Shown here: positions 9,445 to 18,254 of the stretch, one piece after another
Position numbering within the stretch: position 1 is the stretch's first letter
Layout: each line of letters begins with the position of its first letter
Source: Legionella steigerwaltii
GTDB lineage: Bacteria > Pseudomonadota > Gammaproteobacteria > Legionellales > Legionellaceae
Direction: 5' to 3'
Assembly: GCF_001468065.1 (NCBI RefSeq)
Contig: NZ_LNYZ01000007.1
Span: 86,178-150,177 of the forward strand
DNA length: 64,000 bases
The notes under the pieces: generated by a model
The model's database searches: none
Told to the model about the DNA's origin: nothing
What the model saw: only the letters and a program-made list of their open reading frames with translations
Translations under genes and position numbers: made by a program

Positions 9445-9452
9445 AACACTTT

Positions 9453-9532
9453 GTAGCCTGGGTAAAGCGTAGCGGAACCCAGGATTTCGGAATTTCTTAT
9501 CCCCGGGTTCCGCTACGCTACACCCGGGCTAC
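9453..9532. repeat. BIME-like REP pair, copy 3
   Basis: GTAGCCTGGGT and AACCCAGG enclose the left loop AAAGCGTAGCGG; the right arm reads GTAGCCCGGGTGTAGCGTAG on the other strand. Both arms carry the unusual GCGTAGCGG loop core, so they match each other better than other copies. It lies between convergent ends (paralogue 2 and murE). Confidence 0.9.
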
Positions 9533-9540
9533 ACTTCATA

Positions 9541-10995
9541 TCATTTATTGATTAATTTTTTCACTACATCCTGATCAGAAAAAGCGTGTTTTATCGTACC
9601 AATTTGTTGATAAGCCTCATGCCCTTTTCCTGCAATCAAAATGACATCATGTTCATCTGCTTCACTTAAGGCATATGCAATTGCCTCTTCACGATTAATG
9701 AGTTGAATGACATTATTGGATGGCTTTGAAATACCATGTGCTATCTCATTAACAATCTCTTGTGGATCTTCGGTACGTGGGTTATCGCTGGTAATTACAA
9801 TTTGATCAGCAAGTTTACTGGCAACACTTCCCATCACTGGCCTTTTAGTTTTATCCCTATCTCCACCACAGCCAAATACTACCCACAAACGTCCCTTTTT
9901 TAGTTGATTTAAGGTAGTTAAAGCATTCTCCAACGCATCAGGAGTATGAGCGTAATCCACAAGAACATAGGGTGAATTGGCGACAATCTCCATGCGTCCT
10001 GGAGCAGCTTTTAATTGTGCCATTACTTCAATGATCTGTGCTGGTTCATAACCAGAAGCCAATAAGCTACTCAATATCGCCAGGCTATTATAAATATTAA
10101 ATTGCCCTAGAGCTTTTATCCTTAATTGATGCTGTCCCCAAGGAGAGTGCACTTCAACTTCTGTACCATTGATATCCATAGACCAGTTTACAGCTTTTAC
10201 ATCACACTCTTGATATACCCCATAAGTTAGTTTTTTAACATGCGATTTAACCACCGCTGTCATCCTTTCTTGATACGCATCATCTTTATTAATTATTGCC
10301 CATTGCAATGACTCCCTAGCAAATAACATTGCTTTTGCCGCTGCGTAATTTTCCATACTCAAATGATAATCCAAATGATCAAGCGTAAGGTTAGTAAATA
10401 TAGCCTGTTTGAATTCAACCTCATCGACCCGATGCTGTGCCAATGCATGAGAAGATACTTCCATACATACTTGTCTTATCCCTTGATTTTTGTATTGATG
10501 TAATAATTTTTGCAAACAAAGCGAATCGGGAGTTGTGTTATCTAAAAGTTGGAGTTCATTAACATTACCTTGGCCAATAGTGCCAATATATGCCGCTCCT
10601 TGCCCCAGTAAATGATGGGCCTGAGCTAATTGATAAGCAATCGTTGTTTTACCGTTAGTTCCCGTCACGCCAGTAAGCGTCAAGTAATGACCTGGATCCT
10701 CATAAAACTGTTTCGCAATCACTGCGAGTTGTGTTGCTAGTTCGGGAACAGGAACACAGGGTATTGTCTCAGGTAATATGCAGTCCTGAGGAAAATGCGA
10801 AGGATCATAAGCAACCGCAACGGCTCCCGAGGACACTGCTTTATCTATAAATAAGCGGCCATCTGCTGCAGCACCGGCGTATGCTATAAATAAATCTCCT
10901 GGCTGGATACGACGGCTGTCATTTTCTAAACCGTTAATCGTACAATCCGATTTTATGTGATGCATCCATGGTTTTAATAATTGTGAGAGTTTCAT
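9541..10995 (-). CDS. murE: UDP-MurNAc-L-Ala-D-Glu:meso-diaminopimelate ligase
   Basis: Adds meso-diaminopimelate to the peptidoglycan precursor in the cytoplasm. The Mur ligase ATP site GTNGKTT is at about residues 112-118, and SDNPRTEDP at about 403 is the DNPR motif that selects meso-DAP over lysine. Length 484 is normal. I start at the ATG at 10995 rather than the GTG one codon earlier because AGGA precedes it. It is the last gene of the leftward mraZ-rsmH-ftsL-ftsI-murE group; the murF and mraY that usually follow are not here. REP pairs sit on both sides. Its substrate comes from the dapD-dapE pathway encoded elsewhere in the window. Confidence 0.96.
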   Translation of the reverse strand: MKLSQLLKPWMHHIKSDCTINGLENDSRRIQPGDLFIAYAGAAADGRLFIDKAVSSGAVAVAYDPSHFPQDCILPETIPCVPVPELATQLAVIAKQFYEDPGHYLTLTGVTGTNGKTTIAYQLAQAHHLLGQGAAYIGTIGQGNVNELQLLDNTTPDSLCLQKLLHQYKNQGIRQVCMEVSSHALAQHRVDEVEFKQAIFTNLTLDHLDYHLSMENYAAAKAMLFARESLQWAIINKDDAYQERMTAVVKSHVKKLTYGVYQECDVKAVNWSMDINGTEVEVHSPWGQHQLRIKALGQFNIYNSLAILSSLLASGYEPAQIIEVMAQLKAAPGRMEIVANSPYVLVDYAHTPDALENALTTLNQLKKGRLWVVFGCGGDRDKTKRPVMGSVASKLADQIVITSDNPRTEDPQEIVNEIAHGISKPSNNVIQLINREEAIAYALSEADEHDVILIAGKGHEAYQQIGTIKHAFSDQDVVKKLINK

Positions 10996-11020
10996 CACTA
11001 AGTTCCTAATAAGTTTTTAT

Positions 11021-11099
11021 GTAGCCTGGGTGAAGCGAAGCGTAACCAGGGAATGCATTCATTCCGAACCCGGGTTACGCTTCGCTTCACCCAGGCTAC
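11021..11099. repeat. BIME-like REP pair, copy 4 (between ftsI and murE)
   Basis: Both arms carry the same loop GAAGCGAAGCGTA between CCTGGGT and AACC. The element fills most of the ftsI-murE gap in the division operon, 25 bp upstream of the murE start on the transcribed strand. Confidence 0.92.
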
Positions 11100-11139
11100 A
11101 ATTTAGCTAAATTACAAAACTTTTAAATTTATGGCTGAA

Positions 11140-12810
11140 TTATCCTACCAACTCATCAGTAGGCACGTTAAATAATCGCAAGGCTCCCGACATCACTTTT
11201 GCAAACAATGGAGCAGCAACTGCCGCAGCGTAATAACCCTTACGAGAAGGTTCATGAATGATTACAACTACAACAAATTTTGGTTTTGAAACCGGTGCAA
11301 TTCCAATAAAACTTGCAGTATATCTTCTGTCTTTGTAACCACCTTTTCCTGCAATACGTGCAGTCCCTGTTTTTCCAGCTACTCGATAACCAGGTACTCT
11401 TGCTGCTTTTCCAGTGCCATCTTTACCCAAAACAGCTTCCATCATGGAAAGAACCTGATGTGCTGTCTCGGGTTTCATTACCTGCACACCAGGAGTTGGT
11501 GGGTCATTATGCAATAAGGTTACTGGAATCAATTTTCCTTGATTTGCAAAAACCATATTGGCCTTAGCCAATTGCAAAGCCGTGACTGATAATCCATAAC
11601 CAAAACTCAAAGTGGCCAATACAAAAGGATTAGCATCTTTAACATTAACTATTTCCCCTTCACTTTCTCCAGGATAAGTACTTTCAGTTCTTTGTCCAAA
11701 ACCACAGCGTTGCAGCAAGCCAATTAATTGTTCTGGGGGACTTGCTAAAACCATTTTCGTAACCCCAACATTGCTCGAGTGCTGCAATATACCGGTTACA
11801 TCCAGGACACCATAATTATGAATATCTCGAACAGTATGGCCGTGAACAATCATCCAACTTGGATTCGTATCAATGATTGTTGTCGGTGAAAATAGACCCG
11901 TTTCCAAAGCACTGGCGATACTAAATGTCTTAATAACAGAGCCAGGTTCAAATGTATCGGTGACCGCTCTATTCCTATAAGTATCTTTATCGTAACGTCC
12001 TCGCGAATTGGGGTTATAAGAAGGAACATTAGCCATTGCTAAAATCTCACCATTTTCTGTATCAACGACAACTACAGAACCTGATTTTGCGGCAAACTCT
12101 TCAACCGTTTTGTTTAATTCACTATAAGCTAAATATTGTAAGCGTCGATCAATGCTTAATGCCATGTCACGTCCAGGACGTGGTTGTTTGATTACACCTA
12201 ACTCTTCAATAATTCTTCCTAAACGATCTTTAATTACTCTTTTCTTGCCAACAACACCTTTTAGCCAATCTTGATACGCAAGCTCTATTCCCTCCAAACC
12301 TTGATCATCCACATTTGTAAATCCAACTAACTGGGAAATACTGTCTGAATCAGGATAATAACGTTTGAATTCTTTTTGAAAATTAACACCCGGAATTTTT
12401 AATGACTTTATTTTTTTAGCTAAAGGAGGAGGTAATTGCCTTTGTAAATAGAGAAATTCTAATTCTTTATTTTCCGCGTCAACTATTTTTCTACTTAATT
12501 GTTTGGGAGTCAAACTCAGGTATTCAGCCAAAGCCATAAATTGTTCTTTATCGGGTGAAAATTCTTTAGGGTTCACCCAAACAGACTCCACAGGGGTGCT
12601 AATTGCTAATGGCGTACCATTCCTGTCCATGATCATTCCTCTATGCGCAGGAATATCTACAGCACGTAAGCTACGCGCATTACCTTGACCCTGTAGAAAT
12701 TGTCGATGAAGTACCGTTAAATCAACCATACGCCAAATCAAAACAAGCAAAAGCAGAGAAAAAAAGGAAGATACGATAATAAGTCTATTTAAATGAGTTG
12801 AGTTTTTCAT
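11140..12810 (-). CDS. ftsI: septal peptidoglycan transpeptidase PBP3
   Basis: 556 residues, a class B penicillin-binding protein. There is one N-terminal membrane anchor (residues 8-28), the pedestal domain, then the transpeptidase motifs EPGSVIKTF (Ser291, Lys294), SSN at 345-347 and KTGTA at 480-484. It crosslinks septal peptidoglycan in the periplasm with FtsW. It sits in the division cluster between ftsL and murE, but is separated from each by REP-type repeats (306 bp and 141 bp gaps), unlike the tight overlaps further upstream in the cluster, which suggests the repeats inserted into the operon. Confidence 0.96.
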   Translation of the reverse strand: MKNSTHLNRLIIVSSFFSLLLLVLIWRMVDLTVLHRQFLQGQGNARSLRAVDIPAHRGMIMDRNGTPLAISTPVESVWVNPKEFSPDKEQFMALAEYLSLTPKQLSRKIVDAENKELEFLYLQRQLPPPLAKKIKSLKIPGVNFQKEFKRYYPDSDSISQLVGFTNVDDQGLEGIELAYQDWLKGVVGKKRVIKDRLGRIIEELGVIKQPRPGRDMALSIDRRLQYLAYSELNKTVEEFAAKSGSVVVVDTENGEILAMANVPSYNPNSRGRYDKDTYRNRAVTDTFEPGSVIKTFSIASALETGLFSPTTIIDTNPSWMIVHGHTVRDIHNYGVLDVTGILQHSSNVGVTKMVLASPPEQLIGLLQRCGFGQRTESTYPGESEGEIVNVKDANPFVLATLSFGYGLSVTALQLAKANMVFANQGKLIPVTLLHNDPPTPGVQVMKPETAHQVLSMMEAVLGKDGTGKAARVPGYRVAGKTGTARIAGKGGYKDRRYTASFIGIAPVSKPKFVVVVIIHEPSRKGYYAAAVAAPLFAKVMSGALRLFNVPTDELVG

Positions 12811-12836
12811 GGATACTTATCCATCTGTAGCCAGGG

Positions 12837-13070
12837 TGAGGCAAAGGTAAGCGTTCACGCCCTATTCACTGACCGGCTGTATTTGGCGAATCTTGCACGA
12901 AAAAAATACTTCGTAAACCTTACATACTGATGTATGCGTTTCCCCAGCATTATTTTCGCAACCTGCACTCAAATCCAACCGTTCCCCAAGGTTCAAGCAT
13001 TCCTCCTGAACGGTTACGTTTTTTATTGCATTAGAATTCCCGAGTTAGGCTTTGCCACCACCCAGACTAC
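12837..13070. repeat. composite repeat: degenerate REP pair split by a nested palindrome (ftsL-ftsI gap)
   Basis: This fills the 306-bp gene-free gap 12811-13116. The outer ends are a worn REP pair: GTAGCCAGGGTGAGGCAAAG at 12837 and, on the other strand from 13070, GTAGTCTGGGTGGTGGCAAA. Inside lies a second element whose ends are also inverted: GTAAGCGTTCA at 12847-12857 and TGAACGGTTAC at 13007-13017 (one mismatch). The interior has no plausible gene; the 66-codon open frame across it has no ribosome site or family resemblance. Confidence 0.7.
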
Positions 13071-13116
13071 GTTATTCAAACTAAACGGCAATGGTACTCG
13101 TTTAAAACAAAAACTT

Positions 13117-13458
13117 CTACTGCTGTGCTTGTAACCAATAAGTATTTTTAGATGTTGGTAAAATCATTTGTAATTTTTCGGTAGCCAATTCTTCAACTCG
13201 TGCCGGGGTAGCCAAGCTTGCTTGTTCGAGGAGTAACTGGCCCCATTGCAACTGCAAATAATGTGTTAGCTGTTCTTGTTGTTCCACCTTGTTTAAAGTT
13301 ACTCGATATGAATTGGTACTGTATACCACAGCCAAAGCACTCACTAATACAGCAACTAATAATATAATCAGCATGTATAATGATTTTGACATATGCATAT
13401 CTGCCAGTTGACCATTAAATAAAGTCCCTTGATTGATTACTCTCGCTGCAGCGTTCAT
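13117..13458 (-). CDS. ftsL: cell division protein FtsL
   Basis: 113 residues with the FtsL layout: a short cytoplasmic N-terminus, one membrane segment at about 28-46 ([20 protein letters not shown]) and a periplasmic leucine-rich coiled coil at about 55-105. FtsL joins FtsB and FtsQ to activate FtsWI at the septum. The ATG overlaps the rsmH stop as ATGA, so translation is coupled. Sequence conservation is low in this family; position in the cluster is the strongest evidence. Confidence 0.9.
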   Translation of the reverse strand: MNAAARVINQGTLFNGQLADMHMSKSLYMLIILLVAVLVSALAVVYSTNSYRVTLNKVEQQEQLTHYLQLQWGQLLLEQASLATPARVEELATEKLQMILPTSKNTYWLQAQQ

Positions 13459-14393
13459 GCTAATTTCTCCCCTATTCTGAGTACAGCACTTCGAGCCCTG
13501 ACGTTCTCTTTTACTTCACTATCTTTTGGCATAATCGCCTTACCTATTCTTTTAAAATTTGTCGTTAATTCTTCATGACGAATGGGCACCTCCGGAGGTG
13601 GCTTAGCCCCTTGTTCTTTATCACGCATAAATTGTTTGACTATGCGATCTTCAAGAGAATGAAAACTAATCACTACCAATCTCCCTTTAGGCGCCAAAAC
13701 CTTGATGCACTGCTCCAAACAGCTCTTTAAATCATTTAACTCTTGATTGATATGAATTCGTATCGCCTGGAACACTCGCGTTGCAGGATGCTTGTGCTTT
13801 TCCCATTTTGGATTTGCTTCCTTTACAATTTCCGCCAGTTGCAAGGTTGTAGTAATGGGAGCAACGGTTCGAGCAGCAACAATTGCTTTTGCAATACGAC
13901 CTGCAAAACGCTCTTCTCCGTACAACCTGAAAACAGAAGCCATTTCTTCTGCTTCTGCCTCATTAACAAATCGAGCAGCACTCATGGGTTGAGATAAATC
14001 CATACGCATATCTAATGGGCCTTGCTGCATAAAACTAAACCCTCTTTCAGGATTATCCAGCTGCGGCGAAGACACACCTAAGTCCAACAAAATGCCATCT
14101 ACTTTCCCCAACACACCTGCTTCAGTAGCAAATTCCTGAATTCGAGCAAACGACCCTTGAAATATATGGAACCGTTTGTCTTGGCTGAAATGTTCTGTGG
14201 CATACACAATTGCATCTAAATCTTTATCTATGGCATATAAACGACCTTGATCATTTAGGTGACTTAGAATTTCTCTGCTATGACCACCTCGACCGAACGT
14301 ACCATCAAAATAAGTCCCACCACTTTTAATGGCCAAACCGTCTATAGATTCATGAAGTAATACTGATTGATGCATTGCCATTTTTGTTTCCAT
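13455..14393 (-). CDS. rsmH: 16S rRNA (cytosine-1402-N4)-methyltransferase
   Basis: 312 residues, normal for RsmH (MraW). The opening [13 protein letters not shown], the SAM-binding motif [14 protein letters not shown] and [17 protein letters not shown] are all present. It methylates the N4 of C1402 in the 16S rRNA P site. The ATG shares bases with the mraZ stop (TAATG), indicating translational coupling. Another ATG at codon 5 or 7 is possible. Confidence 0.96.
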   Translation of the reverse strand: METKMAMHQSVLLHESIDGLAIKSGGTYFDGTFGRGGHSREILSHLNDQGRLYAIDKDLDAIVYATEHFSQDKRFHIFQGSFARIQEFATEAGVLGKVDGILLDLGVSSPQLDNPERGFSFMQQGPLDMRMDLSQPMSAARFVNEAEAEEMASVFRLYGEERFAGRIAKAIVAARTVAPITTTLQLAEIVKEANPKWEKHKHPATRVFQAIRIHINQELNDLKSCLEQCIKVLAPKGRLVVISFHSLEDRIVKQFMRDKEQGAKPPPEVPIRHEELTTNFKRIGKAIMPKDSEVKENVRARSAVLRIGEKLA

Positions 14394-14851
14394 TACAAAG
14401 AAAACGTTTTCATTTCATCAGGTAACCCACTAGTTCCGGAGCTTTCCTCAGCCAACCATTGCTCACGTCGGGTTTCCCAAAGATCCTTATCCCATACTTC
14501 AAATTTATTTCCTTGGCCTATCATCACTACATCTTTTTCCAACTGTGCATAATTTCTTAAAACTGTAGGTAACAACACCCGTCCATTCGCATCGAGCTCG
14601 ACATCAGTCGCATGACCAATCAATAAACGCTGAATTCTTCGTGCCGCTGCATTAAAACTGGGTAATTTTTGCAAATTATCTTCAATTATTTGCCATTGGG
14701 CCGCTGTGTAGAGCAACAAACATGTTTCCTCGGTATCAATTGTCACTACCAAAGGCGTTTTTTCTTCAGCACCCAGCGCGGAACGATAACGCGTCGGGAT
14801 AGCTAAGCGCCCTTTAGTATCAATGGTGATTGCATTTATTCCACGAAACAT
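14393..14851 (-). CDS. mraZ: transcriptional regulator MraZ
   Basis: 152 residues. Two AbrB-like half-domains are visible, [16 protein letters not shown] and [16 protein letters not shown], as in all MraZ proteins, which form ring oligomers that bind repeats in front of their own gene and control the division cluster. It is the first gene of the leftward cluster. Suitable TGGG-type boxes lie just upstream. Confidence 0.95.
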   Translation of the reverse strand: MFRGINAITIDTKGRLAIPTRYRSALGAEEKTPLVVTIDTEETCLLLYTAAQWQIIEDNLQKLPSFNAAARRIQRLLIGHATDVELDANGRVLLPTVLRNYAQLEKDVVMIGQGNKFEVWDKDLWETRREQWLAEESSGTSGLPDEMKTFSL

Positions 14852-14879
14852 GGCTTTCTTTTATGTGGAAGTTTTTTTC

Positions 14880-14915
14880 TCCCACAATTCTCCACTTTTT
14901 TATTATTTTACCCCA
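14880..14915 (-). promoter_or_regulatory. probable MraZ operator
   Basis: Read on the minus strand, three TGGRR boxes stand upstream of mraZ: TGGGG (14911-14915), TGGAG (14890-14894) and TGGGA (14880-14884). Their starts are 21 and 10 nt apart, so all lie on one helix face, as in known MraZ operators built from TGGGN boxes every 10 nt. One box is imperfect. Confidence 0.5.
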
Positions 14916-15320
14916 CTTTTATACACTATAGAAACACATTTCTCCATGCGTCAAGATAAAAACCCACTTTTTAATTAATTTATTTAGTGTTTAGGGAATA
15001 AATGATTAAAAACAGCTCTTTATATAAAAATTATGATCATTTTTAGATGGAAGTGACACTATTCGTGAGAAAAACATGGGGATTAGTACAGTAAAAATTA
15101 GACTAAAAATTTTGGCCTTCGCTGAGCTACAGATACCTCCCTTACTTCCAGGTATCTGTAGTGCGGATAATATAAGATATATTGAGATACTTTGTATTGC
15201 TCAAGATTAACTTTAAATTAACCCCTATGCCCGAGAAGGTCAGTTTCTATACCGGGAAAAGCGCTCAATACTTAGAAACGTCGATAAGAAAAGCTTACTG
15301 ATTGCTATAAGTAGTTAAAA
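14916..15320. other. gene-free stretch between coaX and mraZ
   Basis: With the operator, this makes up the 469-bp gap 14852-15320. It is very AT-rich near mraZ, where the cluster promoter should lie. I see one strong structure, a hairpin at 15127-15161 (listed separately), and no open frame worth calling. Confidence 0.6.
15127..15161. other. 11-bp perfect inverted repeat downstream of coaX
   Basis: CTACAGATACC at 15127-15137 pairs with GGTATCTGTAG at 15151-15161 around a 13-nt loop. It is about 160 bp downstream of coaX-side sequence and upstream of mraZ. No T-run follows on either strand. It could be a small repeat remnant, a binding site or an RNA hairpin. Confidence 0.45.
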
Positions 15321-16088
15321 TCAATTATTCATCAAAGCGGCCAATCTTATTCCTTGCAAAACCAAATCAGGAACTAGATGATCATACAATGCTTGTTTTT
15401 CAAATAGGGAAGCAAAACCTCCCGTTGCTAATACTAGAGTCTTCTCTGTCCCAAAGGCCTCCTGCTGCAGACGTTGAATCAATTCGCGGCACGCACCAAT
15501 AGCGCCATAAAAAACTCCCGACTGAATACTTTCTATCGTTGAGCGTCCAACTGCATTTTCAATTTTTATTATTTCTACAGCAGGTAATTTCGCTGTATTT
15601 TTTGATAAAGCATCTACTGAGAGTCTAACTCCTGGCAAAATAGCTCCCCCCACATATGCTTTCTGAGCACTAATAACACAAAAAGTAGTCGCAGTACCAA
15701 AATCAATCACAATCACATTTTGATTTGGGTAGCTATGAGTGGCTGCAATCGCATTTGCAATCCTGTCAGCACCGACTTCTATGGGGTTACGATATTTAAT
15801 ATTCAGCCCCGTTTTAACGCCTGCTTGCAACAAGAACGGTTCTAAAGAAAAATATTTAACACATGCGGCACGTAGTGAATAGTCAACTTGAGGAACTACG
15901 GAGCAGATGCCAATTTGTTTAATTGCTTCCGGAGAGCAATTATTTTCTCGCAAAACACTTTTTAAAAAGATCCCTAATTCATCCGATGTAGTTACTTTGG
16001 ACGTATGGCGAAAACGAAGCTTTATCTCTTCTCCATCAAAGACGCCACCGTAGATATGAGAATTTCCAACATCAATGCAAAGAATCAT
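15321..16088 (-). CDS. coaX: type III pantothenate kinase
   Basis: 255 residues of the ASKHA fold. MILCIDVGNSHIYGGVF gives the phosphate-1 motif with Asp6, VGADRIANAIAAT and VIDFGTATTFCVI give the substrate and second phosphate motifs, and LATGGFA the adenosine motif. It phosphorylates pantothenate as the first step to coenzyme A. The enzyme is cytoplasmic, usually dimeric and needs a monovalent cation. It is close to, but not tightly linked with, the division cluster. Confidence 0.95.
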   Translation of the reverse strand: MILCIDVGNSHIYGGVFDGEEIKLRFRHTSKVTTSDELGIFLKSVLRENNCSPEAIKQIGICSVVPQVDYSLRAACVKYFSLEPFLLQAGVKTGLNIKYRNPIEVGADRIANAIAATHSYPNQNVIVIDFGTATTFCVISAQKAYVGGAILPGVRLSVDALSKNTAKLPAVEIIKIENAVGRSTIESIQSGVFYGAIGACRELIQRLQQEAFGTEKTLVLATGGFASLFEKQALYDHLVPDLVLQGIRLAALMNN

Positions 16089-16154
16089 AACGTGTATCCA
16101 CTTTTAAAAGCACGATAGTAAATTGCGATTCTCGTATTAGCAAGGTGTTATATG

Positions 16155-16178
16155 AAAAAAGCCCTGCATAAGCAGGGC
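16155..16178 (-). terminator. rho-independent terminator of the L,D-transpeptidase gene
   Basis: GCCCTGC at 16161-16167 and GCAGGGC at 16172-16178 form a 7-bp GC-rich stem with loop ATAA. On the minus strand it is followed by six T, directly downstream of the transpeptidase gene. Confidence 0.85.
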
Positions 16179-16250
16179 AGTAGTGGAGATTACCATGTTT
16201 ATTCATGTAAACTTAACATCAGAAATAAGACGCTTCTGATATCAAATTGA

Positions 16251-16808
16251 TTAGTACGGTTTAACAATCACTGTAGTACCAATATCTGCAAAATCTTCAT
16301 TTAACCATTTTGCTGCACTGGGTAAAACCCGGATACAACCATGGCTTGCATTGTAATTTGGTACTTCATATGCCGCATGGATGGAATAACCTCCATGGAA
16401 ATGCATGCAGTACGGCATTCTTGCTCCACCATGTGTTTCTAATGGATAAATACTGGAGGTACAATCTTCTCCTTTTTTGGAGTAAATGCTAAATGTTCCG
16501 GTAACCGTACGACATGGTTTACCTGCGTCCTCGCAGAAATCTTTACCCCCAGAGGCACTACCTGTGTTGACCCTATTACCATCTCTATCGTATGCCGCCC
16601 ATGCAGTTGCTTTGGGATCAAATACAATTACTTTTTTCCCAGTTGCAGCTCTCTTCTTGGGAAAGTAATTTGATCCTTTATGATCAGACGCCATGCTCAT
16701 TGTATAATGTGTGTACCCCGCATCATCAACTATAGGGACTGATCTATCCATGGAAGCACAGGATGTAGCTAAAGCACATACTGGAACTAACACTAGATAT
16801 TTTTTCAC
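16251..16808 (-). CDS. L,D-transpeptidase (YkuD) lipoprotein, EnhA-like
   Basis: 185 residues. The N-terminus MKKYLVLVPVCALATSC carries a lipobox-like ATSC with Cys17, so it is probably a lipoprotein. The YkuD catalytic motif HG...SHGCIRVL ends the protein, with Cys158 nucleophile. Such enzymes make 3-3 peptidoglycan crosslinks or attach lipoproteins in the periplasm. In Legionella the closest named relatives are the EnhA 'enhanced entry' proteins, which I infer from layout and neighbourhood (next to coaX and flagellar genes). Two extra Cys pairs before the active site may form disulfides. Confidence 0.85.
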   Translation of the reverse strand: MKKYLVLVPVCALATSCASMDRSVPIVDDAGYTHYTMSMASDHKGSNYFPKKRAATGKKVIVFDPKATAWAAYDRDGNRVNTGSASGGKDFCEDAGKPCRTVTGTFSIYSKKGEDCTSSIYPLETHGGARMPYCMHFHGGYSIHAAYEVPNYNASHGCIRVLPSAAKWLNEDFADIGTTVIVKPY

Positions 16809-16923
16809 TTTATTTCTCCCTCTTTTTTTCTTATTTATCGGGAGATTTAAAAATAGGTTTAGGGTTTTTTATAAATTTTTTTTACACTGTGGTTTTTTTA
16901 TGAACTCAAAGGTTATTTAATGA

Positions 16924-17289
16924 TTACTTTTTTGGATGTTTTGGGAGCATATATAGAATAGCGCGCATTAACTGTTTATCGGTACATTCGAAGCATCCAC
17001 CCCTTGGTGGCATTGCGTTTAAACCCTCATCAGTATGTTCAAAAAGCACTTTCATTCCTTGTTTTAAACGCCCCTTCCAATCCGCTTCATCCCCAACTCT
17101 TGGTGCACCTAAGGAAATTAATGGCTTACTTGCATGGCAATTCACACAAAAATGATTATAAATTTGTTCCCCTTCATTTTTGGTGCCACTAATAGATTTC
17201 AAAAATTCTTGAGGACGATGAGTTTCTGCATAAACCGGTGATTGGAAAATCAATACAACCATTGCATAAATACCAAAACGAATCATCAT
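16924..17289 (-). CDS. periplasmic cytochrome c5-type monohaem protein
   Basis: 121 residues with a signal peptide ending near VYA (residues 18-21). The haem site is CVNCH at 48-52, the axial Met is probably Met93 in NAMPPRGGCFEC, and the Cys99/Cys102 pair is the disulfide characteristic of cytochrome c5. It should shuttle electrons in the periplasm. The ATG is preceded by AGGAG. The gene is divergent from flgA with only 66 bp between start codons. Confidence 0.9.
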   Translation of the reverse strand: MMIRFGIYAMVVLIFQSPVYAETHRPQEFLKSISGTKNEGEQIYNHFCVNCHASKPLISLGAPRVGDEADWKGRLKQGMKVLFEHTDEGLNAMPPRGGCFECTDKQLMRAILYMLPKHPKK

Positions 17290-17306
17290 GTAATACTCCT
17301 GAAAAT

Positions 17307-17322
17307 TGGCATAATATTTGCT
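17307..17322 (+). promoter_or_regulatory. sigma-54-type promoter for flgA
   Basis: TGGCATAATATTTGCT matches the RpoN consensus TGGCACG-N4-TTGCW at the GG and GC positions with exact spacing. It ends 33 bp ahead of the flgA GTG. Control of flgA by RpoN and FleQ is established for L. pneumophila-type flagellar cascades and would fit here. Confidence 0.7.
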
Positions 17323-17355
17323 AATTACAACAAGTTACTCAAAGAGGGATTATTT

Positions 17356-18057
17356 GTGAAAAAGTGCATACTAAGTGTTTTACTATTTTTTGCAAGCGCT
17401 GTATCGCATTCTGATGCAATACAGTCGCATGAGATACTGACAAATAAAATAGAACAACATATACGAGGTGAGCTTTCTTCATATAAAGAGGGGAAAATTC
17501 AGGTAATCGCAGATAAAATTGATTCCCGATTAAACCTCAAGGCATGTGCTGAAGATAAATTGGTTGTTTTTAATCCTTACCAGTCTCCAATATTAAACGC
17601 GAGTACTATGGGCATTAAATGTCAGGAAAATGACAATCACTGGTCCTTATATGTCCCTGTTAAAATAACCGTATTAAAAACAATATACGTAGCAAAACGT
17701 GCTCTTCTCAAAGGATCCCGGCTTACCCAGGATGATATCTACCAAACAGAAATGGATGTACAAAAATTAAATTCTGGATATTTTACTGAAAAAGATCTAT
17801 TAATAGGGCAAATTTGCAAAAAAAATATTCCACCAAATAGCCCGCTTAATCCACATAATATTGAAGCAGCGAAATTAATAAATAAAGGAGAACGCGTTTC
17901 CATTGTTCTCAATGATAACAATTTAACTGTAAGTATGGAGGGGGTTGCTATGGAAGAAGGCTCCTTGGGTGAAACCATTAAAGTACGCAACTTATCTTCC
18001 AAAAAAATTATTGAAGCTCAGGTTAGTGCTGCAAAGAAAGTAAATGTTATTATTTAA
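17356..18057 (+). CDS. flgA: flagellar P-ring assembly chaperone FlgA
   Basis: I start at the GTG at 17356 (233 residues) because AGAGGG precedes it by 7 nt and the signal peptide then begins at once (VKKCILSVLLFFASAVSHSDA). An in-frame start at 17242 would overlap the divergent cytochrome gene and bury the signal peptide. The C-terminal SAF domain is visible (AKRALLKGSRLTQDDI, then KGERVSIVL). FlgA works in the periplasm to assemble FlgI into the P ring. A sigma-54 site lies upstream. Confidence 0.92.
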   Translation: MKKCILSVLLFFASAVSHSDAIQSHEILTNKIEQHIRGELSSYKEGKIQVIADKIDSRLNLKACAEDKLVVFNPYQSPILNASTMGIKCQENDNHWSLYVPVKITVLKTIYVAKRALLKGSRLTQDDIYQTEMDVQKLNSGYFTEKDLLIGQICKKNIPPNSPLNPHNIEAAKLINKGERVSIVLNDNNLTVSMEGVAMEEGSLGETIKVRNLSSKKIIEAQVSAAKKVNVII

Positions 18058-18130
18058 TTAATATTAATTAAGGTAACTCACGTCATCCTGAGTCAGCTGG
18101 GATGGCAGGTGGATCTGTAATCGTCAGGAT

Positions 18131-18180
18131 ACAGAAAATCAGGCCAAGTTGGCCAAGTTAGTAGAAATGAAAACAGCTGC
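18131..18180. repeat. dispersed repeat family 2, copy A
   Basis: A 50-bp stretch, from CAGAAAATCAGGCC through GGCCAAGTTAGTAGAAA to AACAGCTGC, is nearly the same as 21083-21130. It lies between flgA and flgM, just before the flgM promoter. The preceding 50 bp (CGTCATCCTGAG...) differ from copy B. Confidence 0.7.
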
Positions 18181-18195
18181 AAATTAAAAATTTAC

Positions 18196-18222
18196 TAAAG
18201 ATTTTTAAAAAAGAGCCGATAC
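18196..18222 (+). promoter_or_regulatory. sigma-28 (FliA) promoter for flgM-flgN
   Basis: TAAA at 18196-18199, exactly 15 nt, then GCCGATAC at 18215-18222. This is the flagellar sigma-28 consensus TAAA-N15-GCCGATAA with a single change. It lies 32 bp ahead of the flgM ATG, so FliA drives its own anti-sigma factor. Confidence 0.85.
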
Positions 18223-18254
18223 ATATAGAAGTCGAACGTTATTGAGGATAAATT

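Noticed and set aside
12934..13134. 66-codon open frame between ftsL and ftsI
   Set aside because: It runs through the composite repeat and into ftsL, has no ribosome site and no recognisable product.
17242..17355. Upstream start for flgA
   Set aside because: It would overlap the divergent cytochrome gene and place 38 residues before the signal peptide; the GTG at 17356 has a proper ribosome site.
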